Shown here in pieces: positions 41,240-48,734 of a stretch of 64,000 bases of DNA. The notes beneath the pieces are model-generated. The model was not told where the DNA came from, did not search any database, and saw only the letters and a program-made list of their open reading frames with translations. The position numbers and the translations under genes are program-made. How positions within the stretch are numbered: the first letter of the stretch is position 1; each line of letters opens with the position of its first letter. The stretch is from Frondihabitans sp. Leaf304. Its GTDB lineage: Bacteria; Actinomycetota; Actinomycetes; Actinomycetales; Microbacteriaceae. The DNA lies in NCBI RefSeq assembly GCF_001423105.1, contig NZ_LMNV01000003.1, positions 42,412 to 106,411 of the forward strand, written 5' to 3'.

Positions 41240-42796
41240 CTACAACTTCTCGGCGAGCTTGGGCAGGCGGCGCAGGGCGCGATCGCGGCGGGCGAGGGCC
41301 AGAGCCGTCAGCACGCCGTACCCGAACGTGTCTTCGCCCGCCCACCGGGCGACATCAGCCGCCGCTCGGTAGCGCTCAGAAGCCGCGTGCGCGTCGAGCG
41401 CGTCGCCCAGGGCATCCTGCAGGGCATGCGCGGCTTTGGGGCTGACACTCCCCTTCAGCGTCGCCCCGCGCTGAGCATCGATCGCGTAGCGCAACCGCCG
41501 GGCGGCCTTCCGTGCCCGGTGCAAGAGCTCCGCGTCGAACTCACCGCTCTCTCCGTAGGCGTCGGCGGCCGCGACCGCTCGGCGGCGTGCCCGCTTCGAC
41601 TCCTTAGCGATCTTCAGGGCGGCGAACTTCGACGCCGATTTGTCGGCCGAGTCGCCCGTGATCGACACGATACCACCCGGCCCGATGAGAGCGTCGAGCC
41701 GGTCGAGCGTCTCGAAGTACGAGACATCGTTCAGGATCCGACCCAGGTCGCGCCCGGCCTCCGCCCCGAGTTCGCCGAGGGATGCCCGCAATCGAGCGAG
41801 TGTGTCGTGCGTCACCAGGCCCTCCGGCGCATCTGCGAGGTCGAGGGCCAGTTGCTGCTCGGCCACCTCGATGTCGCGCGCGACCCCGGCTGCCGCACTG
41901 ACGGGGGCGAGGGCGGCGTCGAGGGCGGACGCGGTCTCGGGGTCGATGATTCCTGAATAGACCCGGAGGAGGCCCCGGAGCCGACGCACGGTCACCCGGA
42001 AGCGATGCACCGCATCGTCGGCGCCATCGCGCGCCGGAGGGTCGAGTAGCTCCAGGTCGTCGACGAGAGCCGCCATCTGGACGAGAAGGAACTCACCGGC
42101 CGACGACGGGGCCAGAACAGCGCCGTCGTCACCCGGCAGGGCGATCGCCTTCGTGCCGGGCAGGGAGTCGCCGAGGCCACGCGCCAGCTTCGACTTCGAC
42201 GCCGACAAGCTCGCCCCGGCGCTCTCGAGCACGCCGCCGACCGCGTCGAGCACAGCTTCGCCGTCGGACCGGCCGACGCCTGGCGCGAGCTCGACCTCCC
42301 ATTCGCGCCAGGAGCGGATTGCGGCCGTGTCGGGGTTCGTGGCCGTCACCTCGTCGTCGGCGACCTCGCCGAGCGGGTCGCCGTCGATGTCGAGCAGGGT
42401 CGTCACGGTGCGACGCGTCTCGAGCACCAGCACCGGGTGAAGAGGCCGTCCGCGCAGGATCACCTCGACCGCAGACCGGAGCGCCGCGGGCAGCGGCTCG
42501 TCGGCGGCCTCACCGAGGGGCGCGTGCAGTTCGTGCCGTGCCGGGGTGGCTGTCGACTCGGCGTCTCGTGAGGCGGGCAGCTTCACGTGCCATCCGGCGT
42601 CGTGACCCCCCTCGCGGCGGCGCAGTGTGATGCGATTCGCCAGCAGGAGGTACTCCGCCGTGTCGAAGTAGACCGCCCGCAGCGTGAAGGCCTCCTCGGT
42701 GGTCGTGGTCACCACCGGGCCGACGCCCGTAAGCTCCGGCACCCGGGTCGCGCGGTCGACGTCGTACTTGCGCTCGATCTCCAACTGCCGCTTCAT
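41240..42796 (-). CDS. CYTH and CHAD domain-containing protein
   Basis: 518 aa. The N-terminal CYTH (triphosphate tunnel) domain starts with MKRQLEIERKYDV, the EXEXK-type motif, and continues to ~210. The CHAD domain follows from ~220 with repeated His/Arg-rich helices (VHRFRVTVRRLRGLLRVYSGII, LHRARKAARRLRYAIDA). CYTH binds tripolyphosphate and CHAD binds polyphosphate, so a role in polyphosphate metabolism or granules is likely. The ATG at 42796 is the family start. TAGACA sits 7 nt upstream, a poor match to the leaderless pattern. Confidence 0.93.
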   Translation of the reverse strand: MKRQLEIERKYDVDRATRVPELTGVGPVVTTTTEEAFTLRAVYFDTAEYLLLANRITLRRREGGHDAGWHVKLPASRDAESTATPARHELHAPLGEAADEPLPAALRSAVEVILRGRPLHPVLVLETRRTVTTLLDIDGDPLGEVADDEVTATNPDTAAIRSWREWEVELAPGVGRSDGEAVLDAVGGVLESAGASLSASKSKLARGLGDSLPGTKAIALPGDDGAVLAPSSAGEFLLVQMAALVDDLELLDPPARDGADDAVHRFRVTVRRLRGLLRVYSGIIDPETASALDAALAPVSAAAGVARDIEVAEQQLALDLADAPEGLVTHDTLARLRASLGELGAEAGRDLGRILNDVSYFETLDRLDALIGPGGIVSITGDSADKSASKFAALKIAKESKRARRRAVAAADAYGESGEFDAELLHRARKAARRLRYAIDAQRGATLKGSVSPKAAHALQDALGDALDAHAASERYRAAADVARWAGEDTFGYGVLTALALARRDRALRRLPKLAEKL

Positions 42797-42844
42797 GCCC
42801 CCCTGTCTATCGGATGCGGGTGACAAACGTCGAGGCACCCGGCG

Positions 42845-42850
42845 TAGTCT
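42845..42850 (+). promoter_or_regulatory. -10 element, leaderless
   Basis: TAGTCT, 6 nt before ATG 42857. Confidence 0.6.
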
Positions 42851-42856
42851 GCTGAA

Positions 42857-44212
42857 ATGGACGCTGTCGCCCCCTCACTTGCCGGATGGATGGCGCGCCA
42901 GCGCTGGTACGCCACGAAAGGCCGCCTGCCCAAGATCCGAGTCATCGGCAGCATGGAGTCGACGGTCGACGACGCTCTCGTGATGACGCTCCTCGTGATC
43001 GACGAAGCTCCCGACGTTCCGGTGCTGTATCAGGTGCCCGTCGTCGCAAGGCCGACCCCGCTCTCGGGAGGCGACCACGCCTTCATCGGGTCGAGCGACG
43101 GTCTCTATCTCTACGACGGTCCGCACGACCCCGCCTACACTCACGAGTTGCTTCGCACCCTGGTCGAGCGGCGCCGGGTTGACGGCTCCGACCTTCACGC
43201 CGAGGGTCATCTCGTCACGGATCCTGGTCGCGTCGTCCGCACCAAGGTGCTCGAGGGCGAGCAGTCGAACACGTCGATCATCTACGACGTCCAAGACGGT
43301 CCGGTCGACCGGGTCATTACGAAGGTCTTCCGCGTGCTGCACCACGGTGACAACCCCGATGTGACCTCGCAGGCGGCATTGACACACGGTGGCTCGTCGC
43401 GGGTGCCGGAGTCGCTCGGCTATCTCACGGCGAGCTGGCCCGACCCGGGTCGCGACGGCGGCGAAGCGAACGGGCACCTCGCCTTCGCTCAGGAGTTCCT
43501 TTCAGGATCCGAGGACGCCTGGCGCGTCGCTCTCGACGCGGCCCGCAGCGGCGTCGACTTCACCGACTCGGCGCGCGCCCTCGGCGAGGCCGTCGCCGAG
43601 GTCCACGCCACTCTCGCCTCCGAGCTCAGCACGGTTGTCGCCGGCCCCGACGAGATCGACGCGGCACTCGTCAGCATGCGCCGCCGCATCACGACCGCGG
43701 CGCGCGAGGTACCGGCGATCGCCGAATACGAGGGTGCGATCAACGCTGTGTACGACGCGGTGGGCGCGCTCGACTGGCCGTCGCTCCAGCGCATCCACGG
43801 CGACCTCCACCTCGGGCAGGCCCTGCAGTCGCCGACGCGCGGCTGGGTGCTGCTCGACTTCGAGGGCGAGCCGCTCCGGCCGATGCCCGAGCGGTCGAGG
43901 CCCGATGTGACCCTGCGCGATGTGGCCGGGATGCTGCGGTCGTTCGACTACGTCGCTGGATCCTTGGCTCAGGAGCAGCCCGCGGTCGACGCGTCGGAGT
44001 GGTCGCACGCGGCACGCCGGGCCTTCATTGACGGCTACATCGCCGCTTCGGGCATCGACGTGCGCGCGCAGCGCACCCTCCTCGACGCGTTCGAGATCGA
44101 CAAGGCCGTGTACGAGGCGATCTACGAATCGCGCAACCGCCCGGGCTGGATCGGGATCCCGCTCGGTGCGGTCGGGCGGCTCGTCTCTCGGAGTGCCCCC
44201 GCCATTCAGTAG
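42857..44212 (+). CDS. Maltokinase-like sugar kinase (aminoglycoside phosphotransferase fold)
   Basis: 451 aa. The N-terminal ~90 residues match the maltokinase cap domain (LAGWMARQRWYATKGRLP). The rest is an aminoglycoside-phosphotransferase-like kinase with the catalytic loop IHGDLHLGQAL and metal-binding LLDFEGEPLRPMPERSRPDVTLRDVAGMLRSFDY. Maltokinases make maltose 1-phosphate for glycogen synthesis; a sister group phosphorylates glucosamine. No treS, glgE or glgB is adjacent, so the substrate is open. Leaderless start. Confidence 0.85.
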   Translation: MDAVAPSLAGWMARQRWYATKGRLPKIRVIGSMESTVDDALVMTLLVIDEAPDVPVLYQVPVVARPTPLSGGDHAFIGSSDGLYLYDGPHDPAYTHELLRTLVERRRVDGSDLHAEGHLVTDPGRVVRTKVLEGEQSNTSIIYDVQDGPVDRVITKVFRVLHHGDNPDVTSQAALTHGGSSRVPESLGYLTASWPDPGRDGGEANGHLAFAQEFLSGSEDAWRVALDAARSGVDFTDSARALGEAVAEVHATLASELSTVVAGPDEIDAALVSMRRRITTAAREVPAIAEYEGAINAVYDAVGALDWPSLQRIHGDLHLGQALQSPTRGWVLLDFEGEPLRPMPERSRPDVTLRDVAGMLRSFDYVAGSLAQEQPAVDASEWSHAARRAFIDGYIAASGIDVRAQRTLLDAFEIDKAVYEAIYESRNRPGWIGIPLGAVGRLVSRSAPAIQ

Positions 44213-44235
44213 CGGCCTCGCTCCTGTGGCGGCGT

Positions 44236-44324
44236 TTGCAAATTTGAAGGAGATCCGGCGGCTGCCGGGGCCCGGATCCGCATGAACACGTCATGCGGCG
44301 CCGGTTTTTCCTTCAAATTTGCAA
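44236..44324. repeat. ~90-nt palindromic element, copy 5 (AATTTGA family)
   Basis: TTGCAAATTTGAAGGA (44236-44251) pairs perfectly over 16 bp with 44309-44324. Left arm and interior resemble copy 1. It fills the convergent gap between the kinase and poxB genes. Confidence 0.85.
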
Positions 44325-44361
44325 GCGCTCGCCCGCTCGCTCGCCCGCCAGACGGCCCGAG

Positions 44362-46119
44362 CTACGGCCGGGGCACGTTCCGCAGGTTCGACCGGGCCAT
44401 CGCCACGGCTTCGCCCGCCCCACCGTTCATCACGATCTTCGACATCGCCAGGGCGAAGCCCTTCACCTGCGCTCCGGTGATCGTCGGCGGCAGAGACAGC
44501 GCCCGCGGGTCGGTGACGATGTCGACGAGTGCGGGGCCGTCGTGCTCGAAAGCGGCCTCGAGTGCATCGTGGAGGTCGCGCGGATCCTCGACCCGGACAG
44601 CGTGGATGCCGAGTGCCCGGGCGACGGCCGCGTAGTCGGTCGATGGCACGTCGACGCCGAAGTCGGGGAAGCCCGCGACGAGCATTTCGACCTTAACGAG
44701 CCCGAGTGTCGAGTTGTTGAAGACGACGATCTTGACGGGGACCTTGTAGGCCGCGACGGTGACAAGCTCCCCCAGCAGCATCGACAGTCCGCCGTCACCC
44801 GACATCGAGACGATCTGCCGGCCCGGGTAGGCGAAAGACGCGCCGACCGCCTGCGGGAGGGCGTTGGCCATCGAGCCGTGCAGGTACGAGCCGATGATCC
44901 GACGGCGGCCATTGGGCGTGATGTAGCGGGCGCTCCACACGTTCGACATGCCGGTGTCGGCGGTGAAGATCGCGTCGTCGGAGGCGATCTCGTCGAGGAC
45001 GCTCGCGGCGTATTCGGGGTGGATCGGCACGATCTTCGTCGCGTCTTTCGTGTACGAGCCGACGACGCCGTTCATCAGGCGTTCGTGCTTCTTCAGCAGC
45101 CCGTCCAAGAACTTCCGGTTCTTCTTCGGCTTGAGGAGCGGCAGCAGCGCGCGGATCGTCGGCCCGACCTCGGCGTGTACGGGCAGGTGCACGTCGACTC
45201 GGCGACCGATGTTCGCCGCATCGGCATCGACCTGGGCGACCTTGACCTTGTCACCGTCGGGCAAAAACTGGTCGTACGGGAAGTCGGTGCCGAGCATCAC
45301 CATCACGTCGGCATCGTGGATTCCGGCGTGAGCGGCTCCGTAGCCGAGCAGGCCGGTCATGCCGACGTCGAACGGGTTGTCGTACTGGATGACGTCTTTG
45401 CCGCGCATCGAGTGCCCGACCGGCGCCTTGAGCACGTCGGCGAGTCGGATCACGGCATCGTGCTCGCCGATTGCTCCGGCGCCCACGAACAGCGCAACGG
45501 TCTTCGCCTCGTTGAGTGCGTCGGCGAGGTTTTGCAGGTCGTCGCGATTGGGCTCGAGCGTCGGCGGTTTCGTCGCGACGTACGCGGGCACGTGGCCCGC
45601 CGCCTCGAACTCGGCGATATCGCCCGGCAGGGTGATCACGCTGACGCCGTTGCCGGCAAGGGTGTGCCGGATCGCACTCGCGACGACACGAGGCGCCTGC
45701 TCGGCCGTCGAGATCATCTCGGAGTAGCCCGAGCACTCGGTGAACAGGCGGTCCGGGTGCGTCTCCTGGAAGTACGACATGCCGATCTGGTTCGCCGGAA
45801 TGTGGCTCGCGATCGCGAGCACCGGTCCGCCCGAGCGGTGGGCGTCGTAGAGCCCGTTGATGAGATGCAGATTGCCCGGACCGCAGGATCCGGCACACAC
45901 CGCGAGCTGCCCCGTGAGTTGGGCCTCCGCCGACGCCATGAACGCGGCGGCCTCCTCGTGCCGCACGTGGATCCAGTCGATCCCACCCTTTGCCGACCCA
46001 CCCGTCCGGCGCACCGCGTCGACCACCGGGTTCAAGCTGTCGCCGACGATCCCGTAGATGCGACGCACACCCGCCTCGACGAGTTGCGCGATGAGCTGGT
46101 CGGCGATGGTCTGCGGCAT
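44362..46119 (-). CDS. poxB: Pyruvate dehydrogenase (quinone)/pyruvate oxidase
   Basis: 585 aa, ThDP-dependent. The N-terminal Pyr domain has GIVGDSLNPVVDAVRRT and the catalytic Glu in HVRHEEAAAFMASAEAQLTG. The central domain binds FAD, and the C-terminal PP domain holds the ThDP motif GDGGLSMLLGELVTVAAYKVPVKIVVFNN. It oxidatively decarboxylates pyruvate to acetate, passing electrons to membrane quinone. ATG 46119 has AAAGGG 8 nt upstream, fitting a leadered transcript. Divergent from the mycoredoxin gene. Confidence 0.92.
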   Translation of the reverse strand: MPQTIADQLIAQLVEAGVRRIYGIVGDSLNPVVDAVRRTGGSAKGGIDWIHVRHEEAAAFMASAEAQLTGQLAVCAGSCGPGNLHLINGLYDAHRSGGPVLAIASHIPANQIGMSYFQETHPDRLFTECSGYSEMISTAEQAPRVVASAIRHTLAGNGVSVITLPGDIAEFEAAGHVPAYVATKPPTLEPNRDDLQNLADALNEAKTVALFVGAGAIGEHDAVIRLADVLKAPVGHSMRGKDVIQYDNPFDVGMTGLLGYGAAHAGIHDADVMVMLGTDFPYDQFLPDGDKVKVAQVDADAANIGRRVDVHLPVHAEVGPTIRALLPLLKPKKNRKFLDGLLKKHERLMNGVVGSYTKDATKIVPIHPEYAASVLDEIASDDAIFTADTGMSNVWSARYITPNGRRRIIGSYLHGSMANALPQAVGASFAYPGRQIVSMSGDGGLSMLLGELVTVAAYKVPVKIVVFNNSTLGLVKVEMLVAGFPDFGVDVPSTDYAAVARALGIHAVRVEDPRDLHDALEAAFEHDGPALVDIVTDPRALSLPPTITGAQVKGFALAMSKIVMNGGAGEAVAMARSNLRNVPRP

Positions 46120-46212
46120 GGATGTGCCCTTTCGTCGGAAGTCGATGGTGTCTCGTCCACTCAACTCCTCGGATCCTTTGCTGTCGATCCTCGCGTTGTC
46201 AGATGCCCGGCG

Positions 46213-46218
46213 TATTCT
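46213..46218 (+). promoter_or_regulatory. -10 element, leaderless (mycoredoxin)
   Basis: TATTCT, 7 nt before ATG 46226. Confidence 0.55.
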
Positions 46219-46225
46219 TCTCGAC

Positions 46226-46492
46226 ATGACCACCATCGACGCGACCTATGTGCCCGAGGCGGGCACCATCACGATGTTCTCGACCGGCTGGTGCGGCTAC
46301 TGCGCACGGCTCAAGCAGCAGCTGACCAAAGACGGCATCGCGTATACCGACATCAACATCGAAGAGACGCCCGGCACAGCCGAGATCGTCGAGCAGGTCA
46401 ACAACGGCAACCAGACCGTTCCGACCGTGATCTTCCCCGACGGGTCGTCGGCGACCAACCCGTCGCTGGCCGAGGTCAAGTCGCGCCTGTAG
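46226..46492 (+). CDS. Mycoredoxin (glutaredoxin-like)
   Basis: 88 aa. The thioredoxin fold has the CxxC active site in MFSTGWCGYCARLKQQL, followed by DINIEETPGTAEIVEQVNNGNQTVPTVIFPDG with the cis-Pro loop TVP. Mycoredoxins reduce mycothiol-protein mixed disulfides in the actinobacterial cytosol. The presence of this gene supports a mycothiol-producing actinobacterium. Leaderless start. Confidence 0.93.
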   Translation: MTTIDATYVPEAGTITMFSTGWCGYCARLKQQLTKDGIAYTDINIEETPGTAEIVEQVNNGNQTVPTVIFPDGSSATNPSLAEVKSRL

Positions 46493-46514
46493 GCGTTCTC
46501 GCCCCGGCGGTGCT

Positions 46515-47207
46515 CTAGCTGTAATCGTCGGGGTGGTCGGTGCCCAGGGCGCGGTACGGCTTGCGCGACTTCTTGAGTTCGGGCTCCGCTTCGCCCTCGG
46601 GCCTCGTCGCAATAGGTGCTGTCGTCCGGCCGAGCAGTGCCAGCATCGTGGGCAGGTTGACGGCAAAGAAAAGAAATCCGACGAAACCACCAAATGCGCC
46701 GATGACTCTGCCCCCAGAGTCGATCAATAATCCCGTGGCTGCAGCAAGGTATGCGGCGAAAAGCATCGGGCCCGGCCACAGAGTCAGAATGACTCGACAG
46801 ACGCCTTCCCGAGAGCCACCTGCGCGCTCCGCCGCGACTATGCGGTCGCTGACCGACACGTTCGGCTCGCGGCCGGCCCGGTAGGCCGCGAGGATCTCTT
46901 TATCGGCCTCCGGCGTGAAACTCGGTGAGCCCCCGAAGTTCTGACTCTCGGTGATCGCTGGCCGCCAGCGGAACAGCTCGATCCACGCCGCGATGGCAGC
47001 GGCGGCCAAGCCGACGGCGAAAGACACCAGGATCCGCGCCCCCTCGGTCTCGAACCCGGGCACGAGCGCATGGAACAGCGCCGCACCACCCATCCCGAGC
47101 ACCACCACCGTCGTGACGAGGGTTCGGCGTCGCGGTGGCGTGACAACCTCGCGCGCGTATGGGACGAAAAGTCGCCACCCCTCGCGGAGATCGTGCCCGA
47201 GGGCCAT
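46515..47207 (-). CDS. Hypothetical membrane protein
   Basis: 230 aa with about four membrane helices (TLVTTVVVLGMGGAALFHALV, ILVSFAVGLAAAAIAAWIELF, and two near residues 145-190), a cytosolic middle segment and a charged C-terminal tail ending HPDDYS. No family recognised. It begins 2 nt after the VOC gene stop and is surely in the same operon. Confidence 0.78.
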   Translation of the reverse strand: MALGHDLREGWRLFVPYAREVVTPPRRRTLVTTVVVLGMGGAALFHALVPGFETEGARILVSFAVGLAAAAIAAWIELFRWRPAITESQNFGGSPSFTPEADKEILAAYRAGREPNVSVSDRIVAAERAGGSREGVCRVILTLWPGPMLFAAYLAAATGLLIDSGGRVIGAFGGFVGFLFFAVNLPTMLALLGRTTAPIATRPEGEAEPELKKSRKPYRALGTDHPDDYS

Positions 47208-47209
47208 CG

Positions 47210-47605
47210 TCAGCCTGCGGAAGGGGCGAAGAACTCGATGGCGTTACCGTCGGGATCCTTGACGTTCAAGACCGTTCCGTAGGGGGCTTCGACGAGGTCG
47301 CCGACGATTCCGGCATCGGCGAGGCGGTTCTTCAGCGCCATGACTCGGCCCCGGCTCGGCACGGCGAAGCTCACGTGGTCGAGCCCCGGGTGTCGGGGGT
47401 CGAAGCGGTCGGCGTCGCCCTTGACGGTGTACTCGGTCACTCCGAACACCTGGCCTTCGCCGACCGGGAAGATCTTGCGGACGAAATCGTCGGTCACCAG
47501 CTCACCCGCCGGCTCGGTTTCGAACACCGAGGTGAAGAACGGGAGGCTCTTCTCGAGGTCGGTCACCGTCAGGGCGACGTGGGCGTATCCGTTGAATTCG
47601 GGCAT
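47210..47605 (-). CDS. VOC family protein (glyoxalase/bleomycin-resistance fold)
   Basis: 131 aa. Two beta-alpha-beta-beta-beta modules are visible: HVALTVTDLEKSLPFFTSVFETEP and GLDHVSFAVPSRGRVMALKNRL, with the C-terminal metal Glu in VKDPDGNAIEFF. Such proteins are metal-dependent lyases, dioxygenases or drug binders; the reaction is not predictable. An in-frame upstream stretch to 47770 is unlikely to be coding (N-terminus MPEFNGYAHVALTV fits the family). Confidence 0.88.
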   Translation of the reverse strand: MPEFNGYAHVALTVTDLEKSLPFFTSVFETEPAGELVTDDFVRKIFPVGEGQVFGVTEYTVKGDADRFDPRHPGLDHVSFAVPSRGRVMALKNRLADAGIVGDLVEAPYGTVLNVKDPDGNAIEFFAPSAG

Positions 47606-47722
47606 GTTCGGGTTGCTCGCTTCCGTGCGACGATCGTTGTCTGGCCCCGAGCTAACACCCCGGGTGCTGGGCGAGTTCTGCACAGCTGTCCCCCTCGCCC
47701 CCTGCTCGGCGGCGGCCGTCGG

Positions 47723-47728
47723 CAGTCT
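47723..47728 (+). promoter_or_regulatory. -10 element, leaderless
   Basis: CAGTCT, 6 nt before ATG 47735. Confidence 0.45.
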
Positions 47729-47734
47729 GGTGCG

Positions 47735-48673
47735 ATGTCTCTTGCTCCTGGCCCCGAGCTTCTCGTTCACTCGTCTTCATCAGAATCCGACGAGCGGCTT
47801 GCGCGAGCCAGAGGCGACCTCGTGCGACTCGTTCCGGGCCGCTACGTCCGGGCCCAGCACTGGCGCGCGTTCGACGATCGCGAACGCTACCTCATGCTCT
47901 CGTTCGCGGCACTGTCAGCCCTGCGCTGCGACGCCGTACTCTCGCACGCAAGCGCGGCAGCGTTCTGGGGCCTGCCTCGCTTGGGTCCGTGGCCGTCGCG
48001 CGCCCAGGTGACGGTTCCCGCCGCCACGACCTCCACCGCGAATCGCTGGGCCTACAAGCATGCAAGCACGCTCTCCGACGACGAGACCCTCGAATTCGCG
48101 GGGTTCCGAGTCACGTCACCCGCACGCACAGGAGTCGATCTCGCTCTGGTCTCGTCGTTTCGCCAGTCGGTCGTGGCACTCGACCACGGCCTGCACGTCG
48201 GACTCTTCGATCAGAATGAGCTTCTCGATCTCAGCACCCATCGGTCTGCAGTTCGAGGCGTGGTTCGGGCGAAGCGAGCCATCGCATTTGCCGACGCGCG
48301 AGCCGATCGACCCGGCGAGTCGCTCAGCCGCGTCGTGATCCACGAAGGAGGCCTCGAAGAGCCCGACCTGCAGAAGCACTTCCCTAACCCGACCGGTCCC
48401 GACGCCTACGGCGATTTCTGGTGGCGAGGGTGCCGCCGAGTCGGCGAGTTCGACGGCGAGGTGAAGTACCGCGATGCGCGCATGAGATCGGGAAGGTCAC
48501 CGGAGCAGGTCGTGATCGACGAGAAGAACCGAGAGAACTGGCTTGCTCGTCAGCCGGGAGTGAACGGTGTGGTGCGCTGGGACTGGCGGACCGTAGTGAC
48601 GCCGGGTGCCCTTGCGCGTCTGTTGCTGGAGGCGGGGGTGCCGCAGGTTCGTAGTCGCGTTTCGCGGGTTTAG
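47735..48673 (+). CDS. AbiEi/DUF559-like protein (regulator plus nuclease-like domain)
   Basis: 312 aa. The N-terminal half (LARARGDLVRLVPGRYVRAQHWRAFDDRERYLM, then CDAVLSHASAAAFWGLPRLG) matches the winged-helix AbiEi antitoxin-like proteins common in actinobacteria. The C-terminal half has GEFDGEVKYRDA and VIDEKNRENWLARQPGVNGVVRWDW, like the PD-(D/E)XK-type core (E...D-E-K) of DUF559 proteins. Function is unproven: either an orphan abortive-infection antitoxin or a small nuclease. The stop codon lies inside a 60-nt hairpin. No toxin partner is adjacent. Confidence 0.7.
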   Translation: MSLAPGPELLVHSSSSESDERLARARGDLVRLVPGRYVRAQHWRAFDDRERYLMLSFAALSALRCDAVLSHASAAAFWGLPRLGPWPSRAQVTVPAATTSTANRWAYKHASTLSDDETLEFAGFRVTSPARTGVDLALVSSFRQSVVALDHGLHVGLFDQNELLDLSTHRSAVRGVVRAKRAIAFADARADRPGESLSRVVIHEGGLEEPDLQKHFPNPTGPDAYGDFWWRGCRRVGEFDGEVKYRDARMRSGRSPEQVVIDEKNRENWLARQPGVNGVVRWDWRTVVTPGALARLLLEAGVPQVRSRVSRV

Positions 48674-48711
48674 TCGCGGAATAACGCGACTAAACCTGCG
48701 AAACGCGACTA
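48652..48711. terminator. 27-bp hairpin overlapping a stop codon
   Basis: Arms 48652-48678 and 48685-48711 match at 26 of 27 positions with a 6-nt loop. Each arm itself contains AGTCGCG twice. It covers the stop at 48671-48673 and ends 23 nt before the convergent SNF2 stop, so it likely terminates both. Confidence 0.8.
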
Positions 48712-48734
48712 GACCCGAGGGGCGCAGGGCCGCG

